From a virus: a stretch of 50,582 nt of DNA. A program made the translations under genes and the position numbers. Of this stretch, positions 34,347 to 41,012 are shown piece after piece. The number at the start of each line of letters is the position of its first letter. Position 1 is the stretch's first letter. The notes beneath the pieces were generated by a model, which searched no databases, had not been told where the DNA came from, and saw nothing but the letters and a program-made list of their open reading frames with translations. Location: positions 1 through 50,582 of the IMG/VR virus record IMGVR_UViG_3300027734_000105; one strand, written 5' to 3'.

Positions 34347-35483
34347 TTAGAACAAGTCGTGATTGTTCTTAGCCCACTCAGCGATCTTGAGATTGTTCCG
34401 CGCCAACTTCACGGACTTGGGTGTCCGCATCATCATGGTGAAAAACACACCTTGAATCTCGTTAGACGGAATGCGCTCGACATACTCCATGAACTTGGAC
34501 AGATTGTCTTGCGTCTCCAGTACATCTACTGCTTGAAACATAATCATCAACTGCGCGCTGATGTCCTTAGGCACTTCAATGGTTGACGGCGCTTTGATGA
34601 TGTCTTTCACATCGGTCAAGGATTTCTCCAATGCCATGAACGCTGCCATGTCGCCCGCCGCGCTGTGACCAATCGTGCCAGCCAACGCAGCTTGCGTAGC
34701 ATGTTCACCAATCGCATCACGGTAACGCACGATGACATCGCACTTCGCCAATGAGCGCGGAGATACAAAGGACAATGCACTCTTGTTAGGATGGAAGATG
34801 TACGGATTATCTTTCTGTGCATCGCCTTCTTTGTACGAAGCCAAGCTCCGTGGGAACATCGCCACAAACGCGCGGACTACGCGAGAGACACCATGCTCAG
34901 TCGCCCACTCAAGCCACTCGTTCGGGGTTGGCTTTGCCATCTGCAAGATACACACGCGATTGCCCGCATGAGAAAGCATCGTGTCGCCCACGCCATCGCT
35001 TGCATTGTTAGATGTTGCAATGACAATGGACTTCCGCTTGTTCTTCAAGTCCTCAGGCAATGGCACATCGCCCACCATACGCTCAAGCATGAGTCGCGTG
35101 AAGATGATTTGCAAAAGCTTGGGTGCTTTCATAAACTCATCAAGCATGATGACCTTGGGCTTGCCGTTGTGGATGTCAAACAGGCTCGACACATAGTATT
35201 CCAACTGCTGAGTCGCGTGGTTGGGGATGGTCATGCCGATGTCGCTCATGTCTTTCACAGGGCAATCGACATAGATGTAGTCGTACTTGTCACCTTCGAT
35301 GCTTGTGCCATCGCGCGGTGAACGCCACTTGTCCCCGTTATCCATGGCAATCATAGACAACAGCGAGGTCTTGCCACAACCGGGTTCGGACTGCACCACG
35401 ACAGTTAGTTCCTCACCGATGAGTGGGATGATTTTCCGCAATTCCTTGATGGACACGGTTTGGGTGAAACTGATTTTGGACAT
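34347..35483 (-). CDS. MoxR-type AAA+ ATPase
   Basis: A 378-aa AAA+ ATPase. Walker A is EPGCGKTS (33-40), Walker B VIMLDEF (D115, E116), and sensor-1 is the IATSNNASDGVGD region. The preceding LERMVGDVPLP segment is the typical MoxR/RavA insertion before the pore helix. MoxR proteins work with VWA-domain partners as chaperones; a VWA/DUF2201 protein is encoded about 600 bases downstream. A DUF3150-like gene is immediately upstream, all leftward. The start at 35483 lies in an AT-rich leader without a strong Shine-Dalgarno. Identification as MoxR-like AAA+ is firm; the phage function is unknown. Confidence 0.85.
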   Translation of the reverse strand: MSKISFTQTVSIKELRKIIPLIGEELTVVVQSEPGCGKTSLLSMIAMDNGDKWRSPRDGTSIEGDKYDYIYVDCPVKDMSDIGMTIPNHATQQLEYYVSSLFDIHNGKPKVIMLDEFMKAPKLLQIIFTRLMLERMVGDVPLPEDLKNKRKSIVIATSNNASDGVGDTMLSHAGNRVCILQMAKPTPNEWLEWATEHGVSRVVRAFVAMFPRSLASYKEGDAQKDNPYIFHPNKSALSFVSPRSLAKCDVIVRYRDAIGEHATQAALAGTIGHSAAGDMAAFMALEKSLTDVKDIIKAPSTIEVPKDISAQLMIMFQAVDVLETQDNLSKFMEYVERIPSNEIQGVFFTMMMRTPKSVKLARNNLKIAEWAKNNHDLF

Positions 35484-35562
35484 GATATAAACTTTCTTTA
35501 ACTATGATTGAACTGATGGCGTTAGTACTTATTGCCGTTTTTGCTACTTGCTTTACCTATAC

Positions 35563-36486
35563 TCACATGCATTGAAACGCACCGAACTTCGACAGGATGC
35601 TGTCCACATCCCCCTTCACGTTCGCGCGCACAGCGTCACTATCACGGATTAACTCCGCATCCACGCCCGTGAGGGCAACTTCCAATGAGGCGCGGGCTTC
35701 CTCCAATTCCGCATTGCCTGTCAGGTTGAACTGCTTAAACGATTCGCACATCTCCTTTGCCTTTTGGATAGTAGAGTCATAAATCTTGCGCTTCTTGACC
35801 TTGGTCTCCCCTGTGTTGTCATCAATGCCGGTTTCCTCCACGCCACAGCAATGGCTGATGGACTTCATGACTTCGATGAACCTTGATTGCTGCTCCACCA
35901 TAACGTGGGACACTATCTGCTCAGCTTGCTTGCTGTATGTGGCGAACAAGTCCTCAGCGATGTCAGATGCAATCCCACAGCGCCAATCACTCATGGGAAC
36001 CTCGGACACAAACAGATTCATGTCGAACCGATGCTCCAACTGCTCCTTCGGTGGGTAGTCTGTGCGGTTGAACATGTCACCCATGCCCGCCGCATTGAAC
36101 GCCATGTTGGACACGATGCTGTCGTAGTCCGCGAGGAACTCGGCCTTCAGTAAAGCAAATTGCGACTGATGCTCATCGTATTCTTTCTTGAACACAGGCA
36201 TGTCCACCGATGGCAGTAAGTGGTTGCCCTTGTTCCACGGGTATGTCCTACGCTGAAGCCAGTTGTATACTGTCTGCCGATAGTTCGCCAACGCCTTGTG
36301 CTTGGGATGGTCTGCCAACAGATGCTTAACATACCGGCCCGCGTTCTTACTCGCATGCTTTGCCGTAGTAACTTCATTACTGATAACACGGTCTTGCTTC
36401 GTAGCTGACCACACATTGATGTCTACGCACACAAGCACAGCCGATGATGCAAGGCTGATAAGGTGCTGAGGCTTTTGTAATTCCAT
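35563..36486 (-). CDS. DUF3150-like protein associated with MoxR
   Basis: A 307-aa protein from the ATG at 36486 (MELQKPQHLISLASSAVL...), which has GGAG 7 bases upstream. A longer start would run into the promoter. Segments such as INVWSATKQDR, HHKALANYRQTVYNW-like helices (HKALANYRQTVYNWLQRR) and an acidic helical C-terminus fit my memory of DUF3150. That phage family often neighbours MoxR and VWA genes. No catalytic residues were spotted. The gene is first in the unit driven by the promoter at 36571-36599, followed by MoxR and a terminator, so I infer it is a partner or client of the ATPase. Confidence 0.55.
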   Translation of the reverse strand: MELQKPQHLISLASSAVLVCVDINVWSATKQDRVISNEVTTAKHASKNAGRYVKHLLADHPKHKALANYRQTVYNWLQRRTYPWNKGNHLLPSVDMPVFKKEYDEHQSQFALLKAEFLADYDSIVSNMAFNAAGMGDMFNRTDYPPKEQLEHRFDMNLFVSEVPMSDWRCGIASDIAEDLFATYSKQAEQIVSHVMVEQQSRFIEVMKSISHCCGVEETGIDDNTGETKVKKRKIYDSTIQKAKEMCESFKQFNLTGNAELEEARASLEVALTGVDAELIRDSDAVRANVKGDVDSILSKFGAFQCM

Positions 36487-36570
36487 TTCGATTCTCCGTT
36501 CGTTTAACACACCATGTTTCCATGGGACACTAAGTCGGGCCGCGCTAAGGATGCTTTCCGACTTGCTTTG

Positions 36571-36599
36571 AGTATAACACAACTTGACATTTGAGTCAA
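36571..36599 (-). promoter_or_regulatory. Sigma-70 promoter for the DUF3150-MoxR unit
   Basis: Minus strand TTGACT, 17-base spacer, TATACT. The -35 lies within an inverted repeat TTGAC-N6-GTCAA (36584-36599), also found at the promoter at 38753. It sits inside the end of the upstream gene, so it is an internal promoter. Confidence 0.85.
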
Positions 36600-37039
36600 G
36601 GCTTTTGGGTAACTTTCTTACTTAGATGCGCTTCATCTACAGCCCGCCTGTGGAAATCATCTTGGTACAGGTCTCGGTGGTCTGCATCTCCCCCCATGTA
36701 CTCCTCCTTGTACCCCTCCTTGTTCTCCTTGGGTTTCTCGCCCGCTACTATCCTTGTGAGCAAGATATATAACTCCTCATCTGTCTGATGCCCTACGGGT
36801 TCGCCCTCGCCTATCCTGTACTCGTAGGGCGCATCGGGGCTGCAATAGAACAGCGGCCCGCTTATCACGGAAACTTCCGTCCCGCATGGGAACTCGTACC
36901 GCGCGTGGTAGTGCTTGCCTAACTTGCCACTACCCATTAACGCCGCCCCATGTTCGCCATGGGTTACTAAGAACTCCCTGTAGGGTAGCAGTGGGGTGAG
37001 AAATATCTCATCCATGTGGCTCATGTTATTGAGACGCAT
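36596..37039 (-). CDS. Hypothetical phage protein (147 aa)
   Basis: A 147-aa protein with no recognised family. A LYCSPDAPYEYR-like beta region (GPLFYCSPDAPYEYRIGEGE) occupies the middle, and the C-terminus is charged and His/Asp-rich. Three close ATGs (37039, 37024, 37015) are possible; none has a clear Shine-Dalgarno, so the start is uncertain. The 3' end overlaps the -35 region of the next promoter. Function unknown. Confidence 0.55.
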   Translation of the reverse strand: MRLNNMSHMDEIFLTPLLPYREFLVTHGEHGAALMGSGKLGKHYHARYEFPCGTEVSVISGPLFYCSPDAPYEYRIGEGEPVGHQTDEELYILLTRIVAGEKPKENKEGYKEEYMGGDADHRDLYQDDFHRRAVDEAHLSKKVTQKP

Positions 37040-37232
37040 ACTTGTTCAAGCCTTTCAAAAGGGTTAGGTCAGTCACTAGGATGTAATTGGACTTCGCCAT
37101 GGGTACGATGGTGCGAGTAGGCGCGGTCTCCTGTTCTGCGCATGGCATGCACATCTTGTAACCAAGAGCCCACCTCGCGGTGGGATACTGTTCATCGCAC
37201 TTGCGGCAATGTGGGGTGTGGTCAGTCATCAT
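37026..37232 (-). CDS. Small zinc-ribbon protein
   Basis: A 68-aa protein with CRKC ... CMPC, two CxxC knuckles 16 residues apart, typical of a small phage zinc ribbon. The rest is a basic, aliphatic tail. Such proteins probably bind nucleic acid or RNA polymerase. It overlaps the upstream gene by 11 bases. No specific family name is claimed. Confidence 0.65.
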   Translation of the reverse strand: MMTDHTPHCRKCDEQYPTARWALGYKMCMPCAEQETAPTRTIVPMAKSNYILVTDLTLLKGLNKYASQ

Positions 37233-37470
37233 CGTCCTCCTCGCGTTCGTATTTCACAAAGTCCTCGTCTTGCAGGGGCGGTAGTGCAAAGGCATCCTGC
37301 ACCATCTGCCACACATCCTGCATACTCTCCATATCCTCAGAGCCAAGACAAGGCGCGGCGTGTCCGGTGGGTTGTCCTGCTTTGTTGTAGACAACCTCTT
37401 GCAGACAATACCAATCCTCGCCCCCGTTATCCCGCTTGTTATTCACAAGCCGGTAGTTCCATGTAAACAT
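37222..37470 (-). CDS. Small conserved phage protein, unknown function
   Basis: An 82-aa protein from the ATG at 37470 (MFTWNYRLVNNK...), chosen over 37503 for its GAGGAG Shine-Dalgarno. The pattern of a Tyr/Arg start, QEVVYNKAGQPTG in the middle and VWQMVQDAFALPPL before an acidic tail (EEDDDD) is common among phage and prophage proteins. It probably folds as a small beta-alpha domain. Function unknown. Confidence 0.6.
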   Translation of the reverse strand: MFTWNYRLVNNKRDNGGEDWYCLQEVVYNKAGQPTGHAAPCLGSEDMESMQDVWQMVQDAFALPPLQDEDFVKYEREEDDDD

Positions 37471-37496
37471 CTTAGTTCTCCTCTTTCTCGTGGTCT

Positions 37497-37637
37497 TCAA
37501 CACAAATCAGGGCGACGACGCCGAACAGAAACCCACCGTTGAAAAGAGACACATAGCCGAGCCAGCACGCTGGCAAAGCCGAAGCCGACACATATACTCC
37601 CAAGCAGGGTCAGTCCTGCAACTAGTAATGCACTCAT
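37497..37637 (-). CDS. 46-aa membrane microprotein
   Basis: A short gene easily missed by length filters. It starts MSALLVAGLTLLGSICVG, continues as a hydrophobic helix of about 30 residues, and ends with an Arg-rich tail (RRRRPD) that should stay in the cytoplasm. AGGGG lies upstream of the ATG, and ATGA overlap with the gene at 37634 supports reality over a 63-aa shadow in another frame. A holin-like or exclusion role is possible, not shown. Confidence 0.65.
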   Translation of the reverse strand: MSALLVAGLTLLGSICVGFGFASVLARLCVSFQRWVSVRRRRPDLC

Positions 37638-37825
37638 GGCAGTTTCCCCTTTGGGTAGGTGTATGTGTAGGTGATCTCGTAGCCGAGCCCCCGCACACAG
37701 GTCAAAACGCGCTCAGTCAGCGTGGTCGTGCCTGCAATGGCGGCAAAGCGGAGGGCATCTTCGCAGACGGGATGAAATACTTGGTTGCCGAATTGGTCTC
37801 GTATCTCAACAGTTATTGATTTCAT
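37634..37825 (-). CDS. Small conserved phage protein, unknown function
   Basis: A 63-aa protein (MKSITVEIRDQFGNQVFHPVCEDA...). This layout, strand-turn-strand then a helix with LTERVLTCVRGLGYEI, matches a widespread small phage family whose role I do not know. Overlaps are 4 bases at both ends. Confidence 0.65.
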   Translation of the reverse strand: MKSITVEIRDQFGNQVFHPVCEDALRFAAIAGTTTLTERVLTCVRGLGYEITYTYTYPKGKLP

Positions 37826-38046
37826 GCTATCTCTCTTTCTACTGCTTTCAGTTGTTGGTCTTCACGGCAAAAGAGCCGTGCTACACGCTGAGCGTGTTCC
37901 AGCGATTCATAGTGGTCATTCTTGAGCCACAGTTCCCATGGCTCCCACTCGATATGGTTGGCAAAGTACGCGCCGTTGTAGCACCGCCGTTGCGGGTCAT
38001 CGTTGATAAGTCTGCCGCGCCTGATGTGCAGTTCGTACACTTTCAT
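37822..38046 (-). CDS. Hypothetical phage protein
   Basis: A 74-aa protein (MKVYELHIRRGRLIND...) with a Trp-rich middle (EWEPWELWLKND) and a helical C-terminus. No family recognised. ATGA overlap with the following gene, and a GGAG-like leader. Confidence 0.55.
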   Translation of the reverse strand: MKVYELHIRRGRLINDDPQRRCYNGAYFANHIEWEPWELWLKNDHYESLEHAQRVARLFCREDQQLKAVEREIA

Positions 38047-38074
38047 AGTTAATCTCCAATGGATGGGTGGGGGG

Positions 38075-38302
38075 TTAGGTAAGCAGTTGGACTTCGGTCA
38101 CTGCAAAGAGGTTGACTTCGCCATCCTCGTTGTGTGCGTCAGCCTGATTGCACAGCCACGCTTCGTAGTCGGCCTCGGCTTTATCCATGTATGCGTTGCA
38201 GGGCTTGCCGCCCATTGTCAGCACATAGATAGTGATTTCAACAGGTTGGTCGGCATTGTCAGCCTCAAGCTGGTCGAGGTAGAGGTTCTTCATCTGTCCC
38301 AT
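38075..38302 (-). CDS. Hypothetical phage protein
   Basis: A 75-aa, acidic protein (MGQMKNLYLDQLEADNAD...) ending FAVTEVQLLT. AGGAGA lies 6 bases before the ATG. No family recognised; an acidic mimic or inhibitor is conceivable but untested. Confidence 0.55.
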   Translation of the reverse strand: MGQMKNLYLDQLEADNADQPVEITIYVLTMGGKPCNAYMDKAEADYEAWLCNQADAHNEDGEVNLFAVTEVQLLT

Positions 38303-38322
38303 GGTGTTCTCCTAAAAATAAA

Positions 38323-38664
38323 TCAGATGTTGTCGTAGCCTGTGCAGAAGGCCCAGAGTGCGGCCTCGCTGTCTGGCTCATGGATGGTCAGCCCATCGAA
38401 CTCATTGTCGATGTCACCGAACTCATCAAAGTCGTAAGCCCGATCAAGGAACTCAAGATTCTGTGTGTGGTAGGTATCGACACGGAACTCAGTCTTCATA
38501 TAAGAGTCTACTGAGTCATAGGGAACTCTTCTTGCCAGGCTTGCCAGGCTGTAAGAAACTTTTGGTCGGTATTGTTTGCGGAGGTGGCGAGGCAGGGATG
38601 CGAGCCATGCGGTGGCATCACGCTGTTGGTCTGCTGTTGCGGTCATAAACGATAGTGTTGGCAT
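38323..38664 (-). CDS. Hypothetical phage protein, first gene of the accessory operon
   Basis: A 113-aa protein with a basic N-terminal half (LPRHLRKQYRPKVSY) and an acidic C-terminal half (FDEFGDIDNEFDG). AAGGAG precedes the ATG. It is the first gene after the promoter at 38753-38781, so it would be among the first leftward products. No family recognised. Confidence 0.6.
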   Translation of the reverse strand: MPTLSFMTATADQQRDATAWLASLPRHLRKQYRPKVSYSLASLARRVPYDSVDSYMKTEFRVDTYHTQNLEFLDRAYDFDEFGDIDNEFDGLTIHEPDSEAALWAFCTGYDNI

Positions 38665-38690
38665 TGTGTTACTCCTTCGAGGTTTGAAAT

Positions 38691-38706
38691 CCCACGCATG
38701 CGTGGG
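38691..38706. promoter_or_regulatory. Perfect 16-bp palindrome CCCACGCATGCGTGGG
   Basis: It lies in the leader between the promoter at 38753 and the gene at 38664. Related sites are at 39322-39339 and 40235-40252. No U tract follows, so an operator or RNA-structure role is more likely than termination. Confidence 0.7.
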
Positions 38707-38752
38707 GAACTGATTAACGGTGAACTCATCTTCTTCTACGCCCTACGCCCCC

Positions 38753-38781
38753 ATTGTAGGCGATTTTGACTCTTATGTCAA
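38753..38781 (-). promoter_or_regulatory. Sigma-70 promoter for the leftward accessory operon
   Basis: Minus strand TTGACA, 17-base spacer, TACAAT. The -35 falls in an inverted repeat TTGAC-N6-GTCAA (38766-38781), like the promoter at 36571. Confidence 0.9.
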
Positions 38782-38825
38782 GGCTTTATTTACATTAGTT
38801 AGGTAGTGGCGAGGTGGGTTGGGGC

Positions 38826-39201
38826 TTGTTCTATTTGTTCTATTTGTTCTAGTTTTTGACTTTTACATATAGAACAGGGTTTTGTGGGTTGGGCGTTTGT
38901 AAGTCGTTGATTTCATTCATAAAAATATTTTTATAAATTAAAAAAGAGAGGTTTGTTCTATGTTCTAGTGTTTTTGAGGGTATATGCCTCCTTTTGACGC
39001 TGTTTTTGCATAAGGCGTTGCAGAAGCTGCTAAGCCTCCACGCCCTGCAAGTTTTTGCCAAAATCTCCCCTATCCAAAAAAATTCGTAGAACATTAGAAC
39101 AAAACACCGTTTTTCCCTTTAAAATCAACGCTCAACCCTGTTCTAATAGTGTTATTAAAAACAGAACAAAGCCTGTTTTGCGGAACAGAAAACTAGAACA
39201 A
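38826..39201. repeat. TTGTTCTA / TAGAACAA box array
   Basis: Three tandem 9-bp copies start at 38826, 38835 and 38844. Further boxes lie at 38870 (inverted), 38953, 38962, 39087 (inverted), 39095 (inverted), 39140, 39162 (CAGAACAA) and 39194 (inverted). The left part is mainly TTGTTCTA, the right part mainly TAGAACAA, giving overall opposed orientation. Confidence 0.85.
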
Positions 39202-39218
39202 ACGCCATTTTCTATCGC

Positions 39219-39321
39219 GTACCGTTTGCTTAAACCAAGTATATGTACAATTTGTCTCGTGGTGTACCGTTTTCTTAATCCATAGAGCCTGATTCCGTGT
39301 ACTTCGCGTACCGTTTTCTTA
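39219..39321 (+). repeat. Three GTACCGTTTnCTTA direct repeats
   Basis: Copies at 39219-39232, 39264-39277 and 39308-39321, spaced 45 and 44 bases. That is close to four helical turns, so bound proteins would face the same side of the DNA. Confidence 0.85.
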
Positions 39322-39433
39322 TCCCACGCAAACGTGGGACGCTATTTAGTGGCTTGACTACGCTGTGCGCGCTCAAACAAGCCACGCCCCTCGCGCGCGC
39401 CCCACTATATAACTGGCATCAAAACGGCGGGCG

Positions 39434-39470
39434 CAAAAAAACCCGCTAGGCCTTGCGACCTAGCGGGTTT
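39434..39470 (-). terminator. Terminator of the first cassette gene
   Basis: Minus strand AACCCGCTAGG and CCTAGCGGGTT arms (11 bp) around an 8-base loop, then a T run. It immediately follows the 218-aa gene. Confidence 0.92.
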
Positions 39471-39482
39471 CATCTACCAATA

Positions 39483-40142
39483 TTATTTGGTATTGTACGC
39501 CTTCCAGAATGCATCAACCGCCATTCTGAATTGCACAGGGTTTGCGGTAGTGTCACCGCTACCTGCTTTTGCTTTTACTTTCACCGATTTTTCGAGACCG
39601 TCAAATGCTTTCTGCACCGATGCAGTAAACAAAACAATATTGCGGGTACGCCTTGCACCGGGTGTTGTCTCAGCGATAACGGCTTTTGCGGCTTTCACTA
39701 AATCGTTGAAACGATTAGTGGCATAGTCCTTCATAGCATCCCGATATTTTTCTACAATTTTGCGCCATGCTGGATCGTCTTTTGTCATTTGCCCATACTC
39801 ATGCGTTGTGATGTTCATGAGATAGTCCGCACTAATTGTCCGGCGCTCATGGTCTCCCGTGAGTTTTGTTGTGTCGATATCGGTCTCCGCGAGATAGTTT
39901 CCGCCGACATTGATAAACATCACGGGAGGGTGCAACGACCCCCATTTTTTCTGATAACCCGTTTTCAGTTCGGCTTTGCTTTCATCGGGGCATTCGGCGG
40001 GAAACCCTGCAATGTTTGCAATTGCATACTTTGCCATTTCCTGCACTTTGCCCGTCAAACCCGCGTGGGCATAGGCAAAATCGGAGAGTGATTTAAATTG
40101 CAGGGTTTCGCCTGCGGGAGATAGTTCGGCTTTTTTTGCCAT
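39483..40142 (-). CDS. Cassette gene product, unknown function (219 aa)
   Basis: A lysine/alanine-rich protein of about 219 aa from the ATG at 40142 (MAKKAELSPAGETLQF...), with AAAGGAAA upstream. A longer start at 40184 lies in the operator and is rejected. It is mainly helical: KVQEMAKYAIANIAGFP, then a beta-like PPVMFINVGGNYLAETD, then long helices, and a basic C-terminus. The gene has its own promoter, operator and terminator, as morons and early takeover genes often do. I recognise no family. Monocistronic, strongly promoted expression suggests a host-interaction protein. Confidence 0.65.
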   Translation of the reverse strand: MAKKAELSPAGETLQFKSLSDFAYAHAGLTGKVQEMAKYAIANIAGFPAECPDESKAELKTGYQKKWGSLHPPVMFINVGGNYLAETDIDTTKLTGDHERRTISADYLMNITTHEYGQMTKDDPAWRKIVEKYRDAMKDYATNRFNDLVKAAKAVIAETTPGARRTRNIVLFTASVQKAFDGLEKSVKVKAKAGSGDTTANPVQFRMAVDAFWKAYNTK

Positions 40143-40176
40143 GGTGACATTTCCTTTAAAAATGGAAAGAGAAATC

Positions 40177-40198
40177 GTCAACACCGATCTGTGCTGAC
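40177..40198. promoter_or_regulatory. Operator-like inverted repeat at promoter P1
   Basis: GTCAACAC-CGATCT-GTGCTGAC, 8-bp arms with one mismatch, at the expected start site of the 40205 promoter. It matches the repeat at 40882-40901. Confidence 0.7.
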
Positions 40199-40204
40199 AA
40201 TGTA

Positions 40205-40233
40205 ATTATCTCATAAACCACGCCTTATGTCAA
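40205..40233 (-). promoter_or_regulatory. Sigma-70 promoter P1
   Basis: Minus strand TTGACA, 17-base spacer, GATAAT, a near-consensus promoter for the 39483-40142 gene. Confidence 0.93.
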
Positions 40234-40234
40234 G

Positions 40235-40252
40235 TCCCACGCCTGAGTGGGG
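40235..40252. promoter_or_regulatory. CCCAC...GTGGG palindrome upstream of P1
   Basis: TCCCAC-N6-GTGGGG directly upstream of the P1 -35, related to palindromes at 38691 and 39322. Confidence 0.6.
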
Positions 40253-40291
40253 TACTAAATAGGCGCGATCGACCACGCTCGCCACACGCGC

Positions 40292-40315
40292 GCGGCAGAA
40301 AATAACTGGCATCAA
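40292..40315. repeat. Cassette boundary element, copy B
   Basis: 24 bases identical with copy C at 40986-41009, ending TAACTGGCATCAA. A shorter copy A (TAACTGGCATCAAAA) is at 39410-39424. Each lies just after a cassette terminator. Confidence 0.85.
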
Positions 40316-40327
40316 AAACGTGGGCGC

Positions 40328-40356
40328 AAAAAAAGGGCGGCTTGCGCCGCCCTTTT
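40328..40356 (-). terminator. Terminator of the second cassette gene
   Basis: Minus strand GGGCGGC-GCAA-GCCGCCC with flanking A/T runs, followed by TTTTTTT. Confidence 0.92.
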
Positions 40357-40369
40357 CAGTCAGTGGGGA

Positions 40370-40849
40370 TCAATCGCACTGAATCTCATACTTGAAAACC
40401 TCTTTCAGTTCCTTTCCGATTACCACCTTTCTGCAGGTTGGGGAATCATCTTTAACATAAACGCAAAGGGAAACCCGGTGGCCCTTTGGAAGGGTGAAGT
40501 GATAATCCCGATTCAAGCTCTCGGGCCACTCGCGAGTGCGAGTCAAACCATCTTCGCACAGTCCATCCAGGTATTCAACTAACGATGCAAGCACAGGAAC
40601 TTTAAAACTTTCCAGACCATACAAGTAGACGCCGATTTGGAAATTGTCCGAATAAGCGTCAGCGCTGACGTGAGCATTGACGTTTTTCAAGCCTGCGCCG
40701 GAGACAATCAATGCGATGGGGCGGAGGATTTTTTGAATCCGTGCCTTGTTAGAGCGGAGGATCGAAACGCGCTTCTTCGCGTTTGTTACACCTTCGGAGA
40801 GGTCGATAAGAGCGGAGTCAAAAGCGGAAGCGGCTGTAAATTGAGCCAT
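40370..40849 (-). CDS. Cassette gene product, unknown function (159 aa)
   Basis: A 159-aa protein (MAQFTAASAFDSALIDLSEG...). It has an N-terminal helical third (about 1-45) and a beta-rich remainder (NVNAHVSADAYSDNFQIGVYLYG and YHFTLPKGHRVSLCVYV; each no longer than needed here). AAAGGAAA precedes the ATG. A single gene with strong promoter P2, operator and terminator, like its neighbour. No family recognised. It is likely expressed early and strongly, and may act on a host target. Confidence 0.65.
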   Translation of the reverse strand: MAQFTAASAFDSALIDLSEGVTNAKKRVSILRSNKARIQKILRPIALIVSGAGLKNVNAHVSADAYSDNFQIGVYLYGLESFKVPVLASLVEYLDGLCEDGLTRTREWPESLNRDYHFTLPKGHRVSLCVYVKDDSPTCRKVVIGKELKEVFKYEIQCD

Positions 40850-40881
40850 GGTAATTTCCTTTGCAAAGGGTTTAGAAACTA

Positions 40882-40901
40882 TCAGCGCCGATTTGCGCTG
40901 A
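40882..40901. promoter_or_regulatory. Operator-like inverted repeat at promoter P2
   Basis: TCAGCGC-CGATTT-GCGCTGA, perfect 7-bp arms, at the predicted start site of P2. The spacer resembles that of the P1 repeat (CGATCT). Confidence 0.75.
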
Positions 40902-40908
40902 CAATGTA

Positions 40909-40937
40909 ATTATCTCATAATTGAGGCTATATGTCAA
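40909..40937 (-). promoter_or_regulatory. Sigma-70 promoter P2
   Basis: Minus strand TTGACA, 17-base spacer, GATAAT, for the 40370-40849 gene. Confidence 0.93.
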
Positions 40938-40985
40938 GTATGGCACCTGAATGGGCGCTCTCACACGCTCGCGCACTACACGCAC

Positions 40986-41009
40986 GCGGCAGAAAATAAC
41001 TGGCATCAA
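40986..41009. repeat. Cassette boundary element, copy C
   Basis: 24 bases identical to copy B at 40292-40315, immediately downstream of the terminator at 41013. Confidence 0.85.
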
Positions 41010-41012
41010 TGG

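Larger units (their letters stand above)
38782..39482. other. Repeat-dense gene-free region, candidate origin/control region
   Basis: About 700 bases with no supportable gene. It holds about eleven TTGTTCTA or TAGAACAA boxes and looser variants (38826-39201), an AT-rich core (about 38915-38950) and three GTACCGTTTnCTTA repeats at 39219, 39264 and 39308 (45- and 44-base spacing). A CGTGGG palindrome lies at 39322-39339, and a hairpin GTGGCTTG/CAAGCCAC at about 39350-39387. Iterons plus an AT-rich stretch upstream of the early operon suggest a replication origin or a master regulatory site. Confidence 0.6.

Noticed and set aside
35504-35575. Rightward 23-aa hydrophobic peptide between DUF3150-like and MoxR genes
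   Set aside because: No Shine-Dalgarno or promoter and no conserved context; probably chance in an AT-rich gap, though a membrane peptide cannot be excluded.
37507-37698. 63-codon Cys-rich leftward frame
   Set aside because: It lies in another frame over the 46-aa membrane gene, which has a ribosome site and an ATGA overlap.
38691-38706. CCCACGCATGCGTGGG as a terminator
   Set aside because: No loop room and no U tract, and it lies in a gene leader.
38826-38852. Tandem 9-bp repeats as a CRISPR or minisatellite
   Set aside because: Unit is too short, no spacers, and inverted copies lie nearby; no cas genes despite a Cas4-like nuclease elsewhere.
38849-39094. 81-codon leftward frame in the repeat-rich gap
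   Set aside because: No Shine-Dalgarno, odd composition, and it runs through the TTGTTCTA boxes and AT-rich core; better explained as non-coding.
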